From Fragilariopsis cylindrus CCMP1102 (lineage: Eukaryota; Bacillariophyta; Bacillariophyceae; Bacillariales; Bacillariaceae), in the NCBI GenBank assembly GCA_900095095.1, contig FMBT01000422.1, positions 60,637-124,636 of the forward strand: a DNA stretch of 64,000 bases, given 5' to 3'. Made by a program: the position numbers and the translations under genes. Below, one piece after another: positions 41,547-53,765 of this stretch. The notes beneath the pieces are model-generated. The model did not search any database and had not been told where the DNA came from. It saw nothing but the letters and a program-made list of their open reading frames with translations. Position 1 is the first letter of the stretch, and the number at the start of each line of letters is the position of its first letter.

Positions 41547-42739
41547 CTACTTCTTTTCCCTCTTTGTTGATGACGTTCCAATGTGGCATCCTCCAGGTTT
41601 ATTGAAGGAAAGAACACGAACAAAGAATGCAACTAAAAACGATATAACCGTAATTGATGAAGAATTTAACACTATTATTCGCGACGAGGAGGAACGCGAT
41701 CGATCCAAGATAGTATAAACGAATGCACCCAATGCAGGTCCTAATGCGTACAAAGTTCGATGTGGATACTATCACGTATAAGGAAAAAAAACAGAAAAAA
41801 GATAAGATATGATATGATATAATATAAGTCAAGGGCACGATACGATACGATACGATACGATACGATCATTTTAGACAAAAACAATATGCGTCACGATACC
41901 CCCCCTTACCATAATCCGAGGTTGTTCTCCACAGATCACATCACGGATAATTCCACCAAATGTTGCCGTCATAAGACCCGAGACGACACAAAGGGTTAGT
42001 GCCAATCCTCGTTCTACAGCTTGTTGTACACCAACGACACAAAATGCTGCCAATCCCAATGCATCAAATGTACAAATAAAATTTGACGTCTCAAATCGTT
42101 TTGATATTTTTGGCCAAAAATAATATGTCAGTACTGCCGTGATACAACTAATTTCAATATACAATGGTGTTCTCATCCAAAACACTACAGGAACAAAGAT
42201 GATGATGACGACGATGATAATAAGGAGGAGGAAGAAGAAGAAGAATCAATATGATGATGACCCATCATGAGAACATCACGTAATGTCCCGCCTCCAACAG
42301 CTGTAATGGAAGCTAGGATCATCATTCCTATTATATCCATTCCTTTCTTTCCTGCCTTTAAAGCTCCTGAAAATGCAAAAACAGCTGTTCCGAATACATC
42401 AAGGGCTTGTAGAATAGAATTGACAGTGGCTGTTGTTGGTGTTGCAAGAGTCTCCCCTCCCCTTAGTTGCTCGAGAATCGTTATCATTGGAGAGGAGAGT
42501 TGCCGTTGCTCTTGCTGTTGCTGTTGATATCGATGCTGTGTATAAAGTTGTTGATTTATGTGCACGGGGATCATATCAATATTAATATGATGATTCGACG
42601 AGTAGTTGATGATCCTGCTCCTGATCCTATTATTAGATCTTGCATCGACCACAAAAAACTTAAAATTCAATCCAGTCAGTGAAAGAACCAATAACTGAAG
42701 CGCTACCACCAATGCCATTTTTCTCCTGCTGATTGTCAT
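41547..42739 (-). CDS. UPF0126 (TRIC-like) membrane protein
   Basis: Three exons (42262-42739, 41910-42184, 41547-41768) give 324 residues in matching phases. The second intron (GTAAGG...TAG) is convincing; the first (77 nt, GTCATC...GTAG) has a weak donor, and retaining it would add a poly-Ser stop-ended tail. The N-terminus is a signal peptide (V-V-A-L-Q-L-L-V-L-S-L). Two tandem UPF0126 repeats follow: A-L-D-V-F-G-T-A-V-F-A-F-S-G-A-L with G-G-G-T-L-R-D-V, and T-F-D-A-L-G-L-A-A-F with F-G-G-I-I-R-D-V. Bacterial relatives move glycine or small ions and share the TRIC channel fold. Transport is inferred. The intron at 41769-41909 contains a (GATAC)n pentanucleotide run. Confidence 0.8.
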
Positions 42740-43011
42740 ATATAGATCAATTACTGCTTATATATTGTGGTGGTACGGTATATGCTAAGAATCTTCTTCT
42801 TGTGTTCAATACGATACCGGTATTAGATAATATTCATTTCGATGATTGAGATGATTGCCGATGGCTGATTTTGATGATGCTTGATCATATTTTTGATGAC
42901 TATCATTATTTAGATAAATGGCGAATAATGGTTGAAAAGGACTCGACTCAGTCGACTAGATTCACGAATATAGTACGACTGAAAAAAAATTATTGTTTGA
43001 CTGAAAGATTC

Positions 43012-43050
43012 TGACGTCACGAACGGCTATTTTCTAAGATGATGACGTCA
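43012..43050. promoter_or_regulatory. Pair of CRE-type sites (TGACGTCA) in a divergent promoter
   Basis: Two perfect 8-bp palindromes TGACGTCA at 43012-43019 and 43043-43050, 31 bp apart, lie between the UPF0126 gene and the PDK-type kinase gene. TGACGTCA binds bZIP factors, and in the diatom Phaeodactylum related TGACGT elements mediate CO2/cAMP response of carbonic anhydrase. Function here is inference. Confidence 0.5.
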
Positions 43051-43476
43051 CGTATTAAAATCTCGGAGTCGATTGTTGTGCGCGCAGTAACCGAACGCAG
43101 ATGATTTTTTGCTCAAGAAACTGCTGTCTGGCTGTATCATCTGGGTTTTGCTTCAATTTCAACAGATACAAATAAATTTAATTGACACCACCATCACCTC
43201 GACACCCATGAATCACAACATTTCTTTGACAAGCAAACCAAATAACCAGACATCGAATAATCTCCTACCGCTACTACTACTACTAACAACAACAACAACA
43301 ACAACAACAACAGCAACAGCATCAGCATCAGCAGCATCAGAAGCAATAGCAATAGCAATAGCAATCTTAGTGTTTATTGTCCACAAAACAAACGCTAACG
43401 CCGAATTAATCCTTGAAATTAAATTGTCGTCTTCCATTTTATTAAACATAAAATAATACCACACGCTTTCATTATT

Positions 43477-46091
43477 ATGACCACCTATTCGAAATTCGTC
43501 CTTATGGCGACGAGGAAAAACATCAACAAAAACCGCTGCTCTACATACCGTCGCCGTTGTCGTCCCTCCGCCACGATAACGTCAATATTCACAACAACGT
43601 CAACAACAACAACGACGAAACGAGAGATCGTGACTCGATCTCTTCCTTTAACTGCTGGAGCATCGTCGTCGTCGTCGTCATCGACGGTATTCATGTCTCC
43701 CTTTATATTAAATCAACAACCCAATCAACAACTTCGCCATAATCATCAGCATCAAAATCATAAACAACAGCAACAGCAACAATACAGCGTCGTCCTTGAG
43801 ATATATAATTCCAACGAAAAGCTTGCGACGAGAATAAATACAAATACAACAACAATACAACAACAACATCGACACAGACAGGCTCATACATATACTACCG
43901 GTAGTTCTTCACAACCACCACATCGACTGGTTGTCATTCCTTCTTCGTTATCTTTATCGTCGTCGAGAAATAATAATCGCTCAAAATCTCCCGCTTCGGG
44001 ATGGAAGAAACCTATCGTATCATCATCGTCACCATTGTTGTCATCGTCATCATCTTCATTGGCGGCTCAGGCTGTTTCGTCGTCTTCACTTGAACAACAA
44101 CCATCCTCATCGTCGTCGTCATCGTCATCGTCATCATCGACGAATTCCGACACAGACACAAACTCAGACACAAACTCAAATGCAACGACAACAATAGACG
44201 GTGAGAATGCAGATACGAATACAGACACAAATACAAATACAAGTACAGCCTCAAGTAATAGTAATAGTAATAGTCCTTCTAATATGGTCGGTGTTGATAT
44301 GGAAGAACTTTTGAAACTAGCATTGAGCAAAGTTACACCATTATCATTAAAAGATATGTACAAATATGCAATTGTGGATGTTGATAATCCTGAACAAAGG
44401 ATACGGAATGCTCAATTTCTACATAATGAGTAAGTATACAGCAAACAGTTATCAGTAACAGTTACAGTAACTTTATGAAATATCGTATTGATTATCGATA
44501 TCGATATCGATACATCGATCTCTAAATTAATTGATAAAATCTTGCTATCCATTATTTTGTCGGATGAAAAGGAAAAAAACACAAAATATCAAGGTGTAAT
44601 TTTATTTATTTTGACCTTCTATGAACGTTCACTCGCTCACTCACTCACTCGTTTTTTGCTTCTAAATAAATCAAATTATAAAAATCTCGTTTGGGCAATA
44701 AAAATAAATAAATTATTAACAGATTACCGGTACGACTCGCACAACGTGCTGTTGATTTGTTAACGTTACCACATGGATTGAATGAAATACCTGCTGTGCT
44801 ACAAGTTGCACATGTCTATTTATTATATCTTGAAAAGTTTCAAGATTGTCCGATACCGACCGATGTTCAATCAGAAGAATTATTTACTGATATGTTACAA
44901 AGCATGGTATTAGAACGATCATCGATACCGAATGCGATTGCACGGGGTGTTGATACTTGGATCGATGAACGAAGTTTCAATAATATAAGTGATGATGATG
45001 ATGATGATGATGATACCAACGACGATGATCAACAAAGAAAAGAACGTTACGCTGAAATGGAGGATGCACTATATCGATTCTTTACCGCTAGAGTAGGACT
45101 GAGGTTCCTTACGGAACATCATGTCTTGAGCAGTCCCATTCGGATATCTAATAAATTGGAAGAGGATTTGTCTCGTACAAAAAATGATACCGGCAATACT
45201 ACCATACAACCCAGAAGTATTAGTGGTAGTAGCATCGATGGCGATAATAGTAACGAAAATAATTCATTTTTGGGTTGTATACAACCCAATTGCTGTCCAA
45301 GCCTTGAGGTTCGGAAGGTAGTAGAAGCCGTAAAAAAACAAACAATGGACTATTACGGTGATGGTGTTTGTCCCGAAATACAAATTGTTGACAAAGATAT
45401 ACATGGAGGAGAAAGAAAAAATAACTTTACATATGTTCCTCATCATTTACATTATATGGTGGGTGAATTACTAAAGAATTCGTACCGTGCAACAGTCAAA
45501 AGGTGAGTAATTAAGTTAGTCTAGGGGATTCTTAATTTTTTCTGTTTTGTTTGATTTAAATCGACTGCTCGATATCGATCGAACGAACGAATGACATCTC
45601 ACACATATATTTGAATATAATTATGATGGTACACTAGACATATCGAACATGGCTTGCCTGGCGAAAGCATACCGCCCATCAAAATCGTTATAGTAAAGGG
45701 AGTGGAAGATGTTACAATAAAAATTGCTGATGGAGGTGGAGGGATACCACGTTCCAAAATGTCACATATTTGGCAGTTTGCGCACTCCACCGCTGATGAA
45801 GATGAAATTGAGAACGAGACAGATTTTGGGGTTGATGAAATTACTGGAGCATCAATACGTGGATTCGGCTTGCCGTTGGCACGTATCTACGCTCGATATC
45901 TAGGGGGAGAACTCACCCTGAAAAGTCTAGAGGGATATGGAGTAGATGCTTATTTACATTTGCCACGGCTTGGAGATAGTTGTGAAAATCTCCCATTACC
46001 TGTTGAGTTTTCTCCTTCAAATCTTAATTCAAATCCACTCGGTACCATGGACCAAATACAACTTGATGAATCATTTGATGAAACACTCTAA
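43477..46091 (+). CDS. Mitochondrial PDK/BCKDK-type protein kinase
   Basis: GHKL-fold kinase that phosphorylates the E1 alpha subunit of pyruvate or branched-chain 2-oxoacid dehydrogenase and so switches the complex off. Exons 43477-44429, 44723-45502 and 45638-46091 join at GTAAGT...AACAG and GTGAGT...CTAG in matching phases to give 728 residues. The catalytic part has P-V-R-L-A-Q-R-A-V-D-L, L-P-H-G-L-N-E-I-P-A-V, the N-box E-L-L-K-N-S-Y-R-A-T, the G1 box D-G-G-G-G-I-P-R, and the G2 box G-F-G-L-P-L-A-R-I-Y-A-R-Y-L-G-G. About 265 N-terminal residues are Arg/Thr/Ser/Gln/Asn low complexity; normal PDKs are about 400 residues, so the true start may be later. PDK and BCKDK cannot be separated by eye. 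Confidence 0.9.
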
Positions 46092-46371
46092 TAGGAACAC
46101 AATAACTGACTGCGTATATGTGCATACATGTATTGACTTGATAATAATAATGCACATATTAACAATATTAGGTTTGATCAATAATATGGTACTCCTCATA
46201 CTGTATCGCGTAGCTACACTCAATGCACCAGCAATAATCCTATTTGAATAGCTCATGAAAAAAGTGTTGACACTAATAACTGGTTCACTCATTTTCAAGT
46301 ACTTTATTACAACATGATTATTTACGTTGATCGCCATTATAATAGTATGAATGAACACCAACCAAATTTAA

Positions 46372-47739
46372 CTACCGGATATATTGAGCCCACTGTTGTA
46401 CAACGCCGGGTGACATATATGACACTGCATCTGTATCGTCCAACACAATCGATTTAGCGGATGGATCCCATAAATTCCAAGGTGTAGGAAGTACGTGTGA
46501 GTGCCTTATGGGTTTACCAGTTGAAGGACATTCTGGTAGTATAACCTTTCGAGCAGGTTCTTCCATAAATGCTAAATCCAATGGTACGATCCCGTCTCCC
46601 TTTACTGAATCATTTGTTTTTCCTAGTAATGGTAGATATGAACTAGCTGCAACGAATTCTTCGATGTTAGTAGTAATAAAGTTACCAGAGAAAGAAGAGC
46701 TACATAAACAGGTAATGTCGATGCCTCGTTCAGTTACTAGAGTATCGGACGAACATGCAGATGTTTCGGCTACTTCTCGAAGCAAACCCCGTGTCTGATC
46801 TATTAAGGCTGTGTCAGGAGAAACGTGAGGAGTTCCCAATGTTATTAACGATGATACCATGTTGTTGTCCTCCAGTACGATTTTAGAAACGGCCGTAGAA
46901 GAACTAAGTGTTGCCCGAAATATCGAAAAATACAGTAGGTTCACAAGTACAAATATACGGTGTTTTCGAGAAAGAATATGAATAGCAAAATGAGTTGGTG
47001 GAAAATTGCAACGACAACTAGCTAGATGATTTCCCACCTGTTGTATAGAAGAAGAAAAATAGAACAAAGTCGAAATGCATGCTTACCGAGATAATCCTCC
47101 TAGGTACGCTCGAGCCACCCAGCCCCCAATTGAATGTCCCACAAAACAAATACCATCCAATCCATTGTCTCCGTTGTTCTTTTTTTGTTGGGACAACGAC
47201 AAGATCTCGTTCAGGCCAGCCTCAATTGAATCGAAATACCAGTCCAAAGTTTTATGCACTTCAAGTGTAGCGTCTAAAAAGTTGGTTGTCGGTGTCTGTT
47301 TCGCTACCTTAATCCAATCCCTTCGAGAAAGTGGTACCACCCTTGACAAGTCTTTGTCTATTGCAATTCTTCTCGTCGTCGTCGGACCGCTACCGCTATC
47401 GGCAACGTCTTCAATGACATCTATGTGGGAGGGAAGGGTTTCCCATAATTCCGAATAATCATCAGGCACGCAAAATTGCGCAGGGCATAAGAGGATAGCG
47501 ACCTTTCGTTCAGGCAATGACGACGACGACGTATCAGCAGTAGCAGCAGCATCATCATCATCAGCAGTATTTTGTATCGTCGCTTGGGACAAAAACAAAG
47601 ACGAAGAAGAATCCCTCGACGACCGCTGCCATCTGATTTCTACACCTGAAAAGGCCTCTGCTGAATGATTGTCTGCTATTAGTAATAAGACCAACCAAGG
47701 AAAGGTCCAACATATGAAGCTCTTCATTACAGGCACCAT
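46372..47739 (-). CDS. Lipase-like alpha/beta-hydrolase, secretory or plastid
   Basis: Exons 47087-47739 and 46372-46903 join across a GTAAGC...TTAG intron (183 nt, phase 2) to give 394 residues. The N-terminus is a signal peptide ending A-E-A-F-S-G, an A-F cleavage motif compatible with plastid targeting. After an acidic stretch come V-A-I-L-L-C-P-A-Q-F and the nucleophile elbow G-H-S-I-G-G-W-V-A-R (G-x-S-x-G, Ser as nucleophile), then in exon 2 I-T-L-G-T-P-H and G-D-G-I-V-P-L, where the catalytic Asp is likely, and S-H-V-L-P-T-P with the probable His. The pattern recalls PGAP1-like and plant galactolipase-like hydrolases. Substrate is unknown; a glycerolipid ester is a reasonable guess. Confidence 0.75.
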
Positions 47740-48324
47740 TCTACTCTTTTTGGAATACTACAACAAATAATTTGTAAATCTTTTTGTTGCGCCTTGATTT
47801 TGAATAACTTACCGGTCAGCTTTTGTCAAGAAGTCAAGGATTTATTAGGGGGTTATTTCGGGGGTTATCGTCTTGAGTCTCCCCCGAATTAAAAAGATAT
47901 TTTTTGTTGATAAATTCAAATTTAAAAAATGTTCTTTTACTTTTTTGTTGTTGTTATGGTTTCTGTTGCACAGCATATACTATTATCTTGACTATTTTAG
48001 AGATAACAGCTGAAGATGACTACTGTAAAAAGATGATTTACCTCATTCTTTAAGTCATGTCTAAGAGAATAAGCTGGCGCTAGTATTGATAGTTCTTATA
48101 CTTATATATAGACAAAAATTTAGCAACAATCGTGTAGCTAGCTATTGTAGTATGCCAAATCATTGTATTACATGTTAAGCGCTTTCGCAATATCATAGTC
48201 GGTTGAAACAGTGAGCGCCGGGCGCGATGAGCCGATGATTGCGCTAGGCGACACGGCTTATTGCCGATCAATTTTACAATGACTTCCGTACAGGACTATA
48301 TTTCTTCAATTTTTTTGATAACAA
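47740..48324. other. Intergenic, no gene seen
   Basis: Includes a locally GC-richer patch near 48180-48255 (GCGCCGGGCGCG) that I tested as a tRNA and could not fold into one. Confidence 0.45.
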
Positions 48325-49143
48325 TTAGGGTGCTTCAATATTTTCTTCAATGTACTTAATTGATTTGGACGGTGGGACGAAATGGAAAGACGGAGTCTCT
48401 TCCGGTACAGTCACAAGTTGTTCGATAGCACCATCCAATGACAAACAAACAACTTCCAAATCGTCTATTTTTGTCCTATCACCTGCCACTGCCTCTAGTA
48501 CAGCAGCGTTAGCATCCTCGAGGCCCATAAAAATTGGCAACTTAGGCGGTAGTCCACCCTCTTGTTCTTCAGTTATTTCCATACAGGCCCACATCGGCAC
48601 TCTTTGTCCAATTTGATTTGTCCCCGCAGGTGCTCCTGCTTGTAATATAGATGCCTTACTTGGGACGATAACAGCTTTATCATCGCACCACATTTTAAAG
48701 GCCTCATTCAACGGGAATGGAATTAATTTATAATCTTTGTTAGCTACCTGAGATTTTTCTAATTCTACCAATCCTTCAGTAACATCACAGTAGAAAAATG
48801 GTATATTAAAAGTCTTATCATCTCCCACACCATCTCCCACAGATATTGAATATGCCACAAAATTGTTCTCGGCCGTAGCTATAGTGAACAGGGGGAATGA
48901 AGAAAGATTATCGGCAATATTTTTCCATCCTTCCGTTTCGAACATAAGCGTTTTATCAGTATCGTTATCATTATCATTATCGTTCGTCTGAGAAGATGTG
49001 GAATCATCGGCATTATAGATTCGAGACTGTCGAGACGTCGTCGTCGTCGCTGATCCCACACCCGAAAACGCTCCACTCGTCACGATCCTAGTAGCTATTA
49101 CAGCCAAGCATATTAACGTGTTATTCATATTGTATCGAGGCAT
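48325..49143 (-). CDS. Tic22-like plastid import protein
   Basis: A 272-residue protein if started at the ATG at 49143; an upstream in-frame GTG at 49215 is not a likely start. Signal peptide residues 8-25 end T-S-G-A-F-S-G, the diatom A-F plastid cleavage site. The mature part follows the Tic22 pattern: L-F-T-I-A-T-A-E-N-N, F-F-Y-C-D-V-T-E-G-L, V-P-M-W-A-C-M-E-I, P-I-F-M-G-L-E-D-A-N-A-A, L-E-V-V-C-L-S-L-D-G-A-I, and F-H-F-V-P-P-S-K-S-I near the end. Tic22 proteins act as chaperones in the space between envelope membranes during protein import. In complex plastids some homologues sit in the apicoplast or periplastid space. Family assignment is good; exact compartment is inferred. Confidence 0.78.
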   Translation of the reverse strand: MPRYNMNNTLICLAVIATRIVTSGAFSGVGSATTTTSRQSRIYNADDSTSSQTNDNDNDNDTDKTLMFETEGWKNIADNLSSFPLFTIATAENNFVAYSISVGDGVGDDKTFNIPFFYCDVTEGLVELEKSQVANKDYKLIPFPLNEAFKMWCDDKAVIVPSKASILQAGAPAGTNQIGQRVPMWACMEITEEQEGGLPPKLPIFMGLEDANAAVLEAVAGDRTKIDDLEVVCLSLDGAIEQLVTVPEETPSFHFVPPSKSIKYIEENIEAP

Positions 49144-49600
49144 TTTACTCTGATGACATGAGTAGTAATGGTACCTTGTGAAGTTTAAACGACGTAGTAG
49201 TTGTATTGAAATCACGATGAAGTTTATATTGTCCAGTGAAATAAAAAGTTCCGTCCGTCCGTCATCCGATCAAATATCATCGACCCGCTCGATTCAATTG
49301 TTTTCATCGGCATCAAGGGCAGCACTCCTCGAGCTACAGTACTACTGTACTAGTTTAAAGTCACAACGGCAAGCAGTACTACTAGCAGTTAGACAGTATG
49401 TAAAAAATAACGGTGATGTCAAAATCAGATGACGACGACATTTTCGATCGGATTTGCGATGAATAATCTCCTATTCTTGCGATCACATAGAGCTACTAGT
49501 AAGAACGACAAAATCGCTCATACCTACGGTACCCCGCTCAATACAATCATACCTATCACAGAAGGCTGAAATCAGGCGGCAGAAGTAGAAGAATAACAAC

Positions 49601-51274
49601 ATGCCGAAGATGACGCCTCTACCTTTCGTTCAGATTGTAGTTCTAGTAGTAATAGGGTTAGCCTGTAAAAATGTGGACGGATTCACCTTCAACACGCCTC
49701 GCTTGATTACTACTAGTGGCAGCGGTACTGTTAGAAATGACAGCAGCAGCAGCAGCAGCAACGGGAAATCTCAACTCTTTTTCGTTCGTCAATCATCGGT
49801 GGCGGAAGATCCACAACAATCAAGACGAGCAAAGATTTCATCAACTACATTGCTAACAGCTTCCTCCGCCGCGGCGGCAGCAAATAGCGATGACGATGTT
49901 ACTTCCGCTAAAAAAGAAGTAAAAGCATCAACAACAGAAACGAGTAATAATAAGAGCAAGAAAAAAACATTGAAGGAATTACGAATGGAGGGTGGACCGT
50001 TAACTATTAACACCCCCATTGGTGCTCTCAATCCATATGCATTGTATTATTTCTTCGTTTCGGTTGCATTGGGTATTCCTTGGGTTATCGCATGTAAATG
50101 CTTGCAATTCATGTATTGGATTACTGGAAATCGATTCGATCCTGAGGTACGTACATACGTGATAAATTAATTAAAATTAGTAACAGGAATAAAACTGCCG
50201 CGAAGAACGAGTGGAAAAGATGAGACGACCAGATAAAATGTATTGTTGTTATTACTATTTTATGTTGTTTAGTGCGCTTCATTCCGAATTAAATGCAATA
50301 TTATCTTATCTCATATATATATTTTTCAACAAACGGAAATATATTTTTCACAAAATGGAATCAATCTGAATCGAATCGAATCGAATCAACCATTCATATT
50401 CATACATTATAAAATAATTAGCGTCGTGTTCCGATATTTATAGGTCATTGTTGGGGAATGACTCTTATGAGACTCACTCGATGTTATCCTTCAATCAAAA
50501 ATCGAGAACTTATACTCGATTTCTTCAAAACGAAAAAAGAGAATGGTAAAGAACAAAATGCAATGTTCGTTGCTAATCATTGTAGTTGGATGGATATTCC
50601 ATTCTTAGGAGCTACAATAGGATGGAGGAATTACAAAATTGTTTCTAAAAAGGAATTGGGCGCTGTGCCTATTTTAGGAACAGCAATTCGTGCGGGTGGA
50701 CATATCATGGTGGATCGAGTCGACCGTAGGTCGCAAGTTCGAACATTAAAACAGGGGATTAATTACCTGAAGGTGCGTGGATCACTTTTTATGGTCTTTT
50801 CAGATGGTATTATGTAATAATTGTTATTTTCGTCGTGATATGTTGGGATGTGTATCGTCCCCAATCAAAACATCGTCATTCTTAATATTTTATGATGAAC
50901 TTGTCGTCCGAATGCTCATTGTTATTGTAAACAAACTCTCCTTGCTATAATACAAAATAATACAGGATGGACTTAACTTAGCTACATTCCCCGAGGGAAC
51001 TAGATCTAAATCCAGCCGAATGATGGAGTTTAAGGCAGGAGCATTCAAAATGGCTCACAAGGCAGGAGCACCAGTCTTTCCAATTTCGATCGTTAGCTCT
51101 GACAAGGTCATGCCTTCAGGATGGATGATGGCAATGAGACCGGCCCATGGGATGGCGCAAGTGATCGTTCATCCACCTATTTCATCCGATGACAAGACTG
51201 AAGAGGAACTTGTTGAAGCGGTTCGAAAAAGTATGATCGATGGACTTCCAGATGATCAGAAACCTTTGAGATGA
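49601..51274 (+). CDS. Lysophosphatidic acid acyltransferase (PlsC/LPAAT type)
   Basis: Exons 49601-50146, 50422-50772 and 50966-51274 join in phase 0 (GTACGT...TTAG, GTGCGT...ACAG) to give 401 residues. The N-terminus is a signal peptide followed by G-F-T-F-N-T-P, likely a plastid signal, then a Ser/Ala-rich transit stretch and one membrane span near Y-A-L-Y-Y-F-F-V. The acyltransferase motif I is N-H-C-S-W-M-D (N-H-x4-D), motif II lies near F-L-G-A-T-I-G-W-R, and motif III is F-P-E-G-T-R-S at the start of exon 3. A-P-V-F-P-I-S-I-V is motif IV. The reaction is acyl transfer to lysophosphatidate to make phosphatidate, the second step of glycerolipid assembly, probably in the plastid. Confidence 0.9.
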
Positions 51275-52170
51275 GAAGAAATTAAAAAAATCGCCCAATA
51301 TTATGATTGACCCTTAATAAGTTAACGTAGTCTATTTCACATTTAAAAAGTTGATAGCTCCTCTATTCATAAAATTAGATAACACTTCGGATACAACATA
51401 TATGGTTGGAATCAGCTGAAGAAAAATCTTTAGGTCGTATGCATCCGATAGTCAACTTCGCACGACATCATTTTTAGATTCATTCGATATATCATAAAAT
51501 CAAGTGCGCGCGAGAAGCAATGATACAGACGCGTTGCAGTACAAGTAATCTGGCACCATCGCGCACTGCTGTCATTGCGATCCACAAGCTGATGACCTAA
51601 CTAAAAATCTAGCGTACTATCACGACCTCGTGATAACGATACAAAAAACCAAGTGTACAGTAAAGCAACGTTGTAAGATAAAATTTAAAACCGAATACTA
51701 TGACTACTGCGAAACCATCTCATCAAGTCACACACTGAATGAAGCAAAGACAAACGAACGACCAAATACAAAGAACCATTATAACAGAACGACTATCTAT
51801 CTTAAGTATACTAGTAGTTGAGTGAAATAGAAAATCCATTTTCTGGACTCGCAAATCAACAGAAAAATCAATAGGCAATCATCCATCGGCTTATCATTCA
51901 TTGGAAGGTGCTTGAAAAAATACCATTCTCTTGTCAACAACGACCAGAACGAACATTATCGACCGACGACAACAATTGCCCGTTTTCTTTCCCTCCGATT
52001 AGTGCTCTTTGAAAAGGAAAATAGAATAACGCAAACAAAAGTAAATCTATCCGATTGGACTTTTATCAGAAAATTTAAAACTTGAACACGACACACACAC
52101 GACAATAAAATAATTTTTATTTGAAGAAGCAAAAATATACGCAACGCGCTAAACTAAAAATATCCACACA
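51275..52170. other. Intergenic, no gene seen
   Basis: Short ORFs at 51630-51821 and 51956-52144 lack motifs. The coronin promoter should be at the right end. Confidence 0.5.
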
Positions 52171-53765
52171 ATGTTTAAGATCCGACAATCCAAATACCGT
52201 CATGTATACTGTGATCAACCCAAACAAGCGGTACGTGATATGAAGTGTAACACTACTGACGACGCATACATTGTCTCCAAGACTGTGGTCTTTTCTTGGC
52301 TTCTCCTTTGTCTTTTTTGCAAAAAAAATCATTACAAAATATCGCTGGCTTTTTTTTCTTGTATAATATATCAATGATCGTTGAAACTAATTAAATTGAA
52401 TTGCTTCTTTTGTTTGTTTGTTTGCTTGTCTTGTAGATGTGCCATACTGGTTTTCGAATTGCAACAGCCACGGGAGAGCAACAGTACATCAAGGCATCAA
52501 CGAAATACTGGTCCGTTGCTATGTTTGGTGGAGGTGGTCCATTGGTTGTAGGCCGACACGACCGTCCAGGACGATTTGAGGATGGTGGATCACCAATATT
52601 GAAGGGACACAGTGGTACTGTTTTGGATACCGAATGGAGTCCCTTTGATGAATCTATGCTTGCAACGGCGTCGGAAGATTCTACAATCAAGCTTTGGTCG
52701 ATCCCAGATGATTGGGAACCCACAGATGAAAATGGTATGGGTAAAAAGGGTGATGATTTTTCTGATTCATTAATGGCACTGGAAGGACATCGGAAAAGAG
52801 TTACGTTGATAAGATTTCATCCTACTGCTAGCAACACCATGCTAAGTACCTCAGCGGATCAAACCGTGAAGGTTTGGGACATCGAGGCAGGTGAAGCCGT
52901 TTCGACCCTTGAAACTACCAATCTATCTCAGGACATCATTTGGGATGTGCGGGGAGACAACTACGCAACGTCCAACAAAGATAAATCCGTAAGGATCATC
53001 GACGGACGGAATGGAACAGAATCATCAAGAATTGATATCGCCCACGAGGGAACCAAATCGACGAAGATCCAATGGCTATGTAATGACGGTGCATCGGGGA
53101 AAATCCTCACGACGGGTGCATCAAAGCAATCGGGACGAGAAATGAAGGTATGGGATTTGAAAAATCTATCTAAGCCACTTCACGTTGAAACTGTGGATAC
53201 CGCCTCGGGTGCATTATGTCCATTATATGATCGAGATACGGGCGTACTGTACCTATGTGGGAAGGGAGATGGTCAACTCCGTCTGTACGAATTCGACGAA
53301 AATAAGGAACCATATATGTTCAAACTCAATGACGGATTCCGATCGACGACACCCGGAAAGGGATATTGTATGGTCCCCAAACGTGGACTTGATATCATGG
53401 ATTGTGAAACGACACGGTTAATGAAACTTACCAACACGGATGGGTTACATCCACTCAAATTTATCGTCCCAAGAAAGTCAGAAGCATTTCAAGACGATAT
53501 TTATCCACCAGCGGTTGCACCAAAACATGCCCATACGTGTGCCGAATGGCTTGGTGGTTCATCGAAGTTACCTAAAACAATGGAATTAGATCCAAAATCA
53601 ATGGCAGCAAATGGTAGCAATGGTAGCAATGGGAAAAAAATAAAATTAAAAACAGTCCCAATTTTATCAAAGGAAAATTCAAAGATGAAAATTCACATCC
53701 AATCACTAGAAAAGAAATTGACAGGAGCCAATGTTGGTTTCGACCCGTACATATTTGAGGAATAA
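52171..53765 (+). CDS. Coronin (actin-binding WD40 protein)
   Basis: Binds F-actin and regulates Arp2/3-dependent turnover in the cytoplasm. A 60-nt first exon (52171-52230) encodes M-F-K-I-R-Q-S-K-Y-R-H-V, the basic coronin signature; the second (52437-53765) continues C-H-T-G-F-R-I-A-T-A-T-G after a GTACGT...TGTAG intron of 206 nt in phase 0. Together they give 462 residues. The seven-bladed propeller includes G-H-S-G-T-V-L-D-T-E-W-S-P, S-E-D-S-T-I-K-L-W and S-A-D-Q-T-V-K-V-W. The C-terminal extension has A-E-W-L-G-G and P-P-A-V-A-P, as in coronins, then a short helix K-I-H-I-Q-S-L-E-K-K-L. The trimerising coiled coil is shorter than in animal type I coronins. The ATG at 52437 is an internal Met, not the start. 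Confidence 0.93.

Noticed and set aside
43109-43456. 115-codon ORF before the kinase gene
   Set aside because: Low-complexity Thr/Ala/Ile with no motif, within the divergent promoter; probably untranslated leader sequence.
48180-48255. GC-richer patch that could be a small RNA gene
   Set aside because: No cloverleaf or known RNA signature; only a short GCGCCGGGCGCG palindrome-like core.
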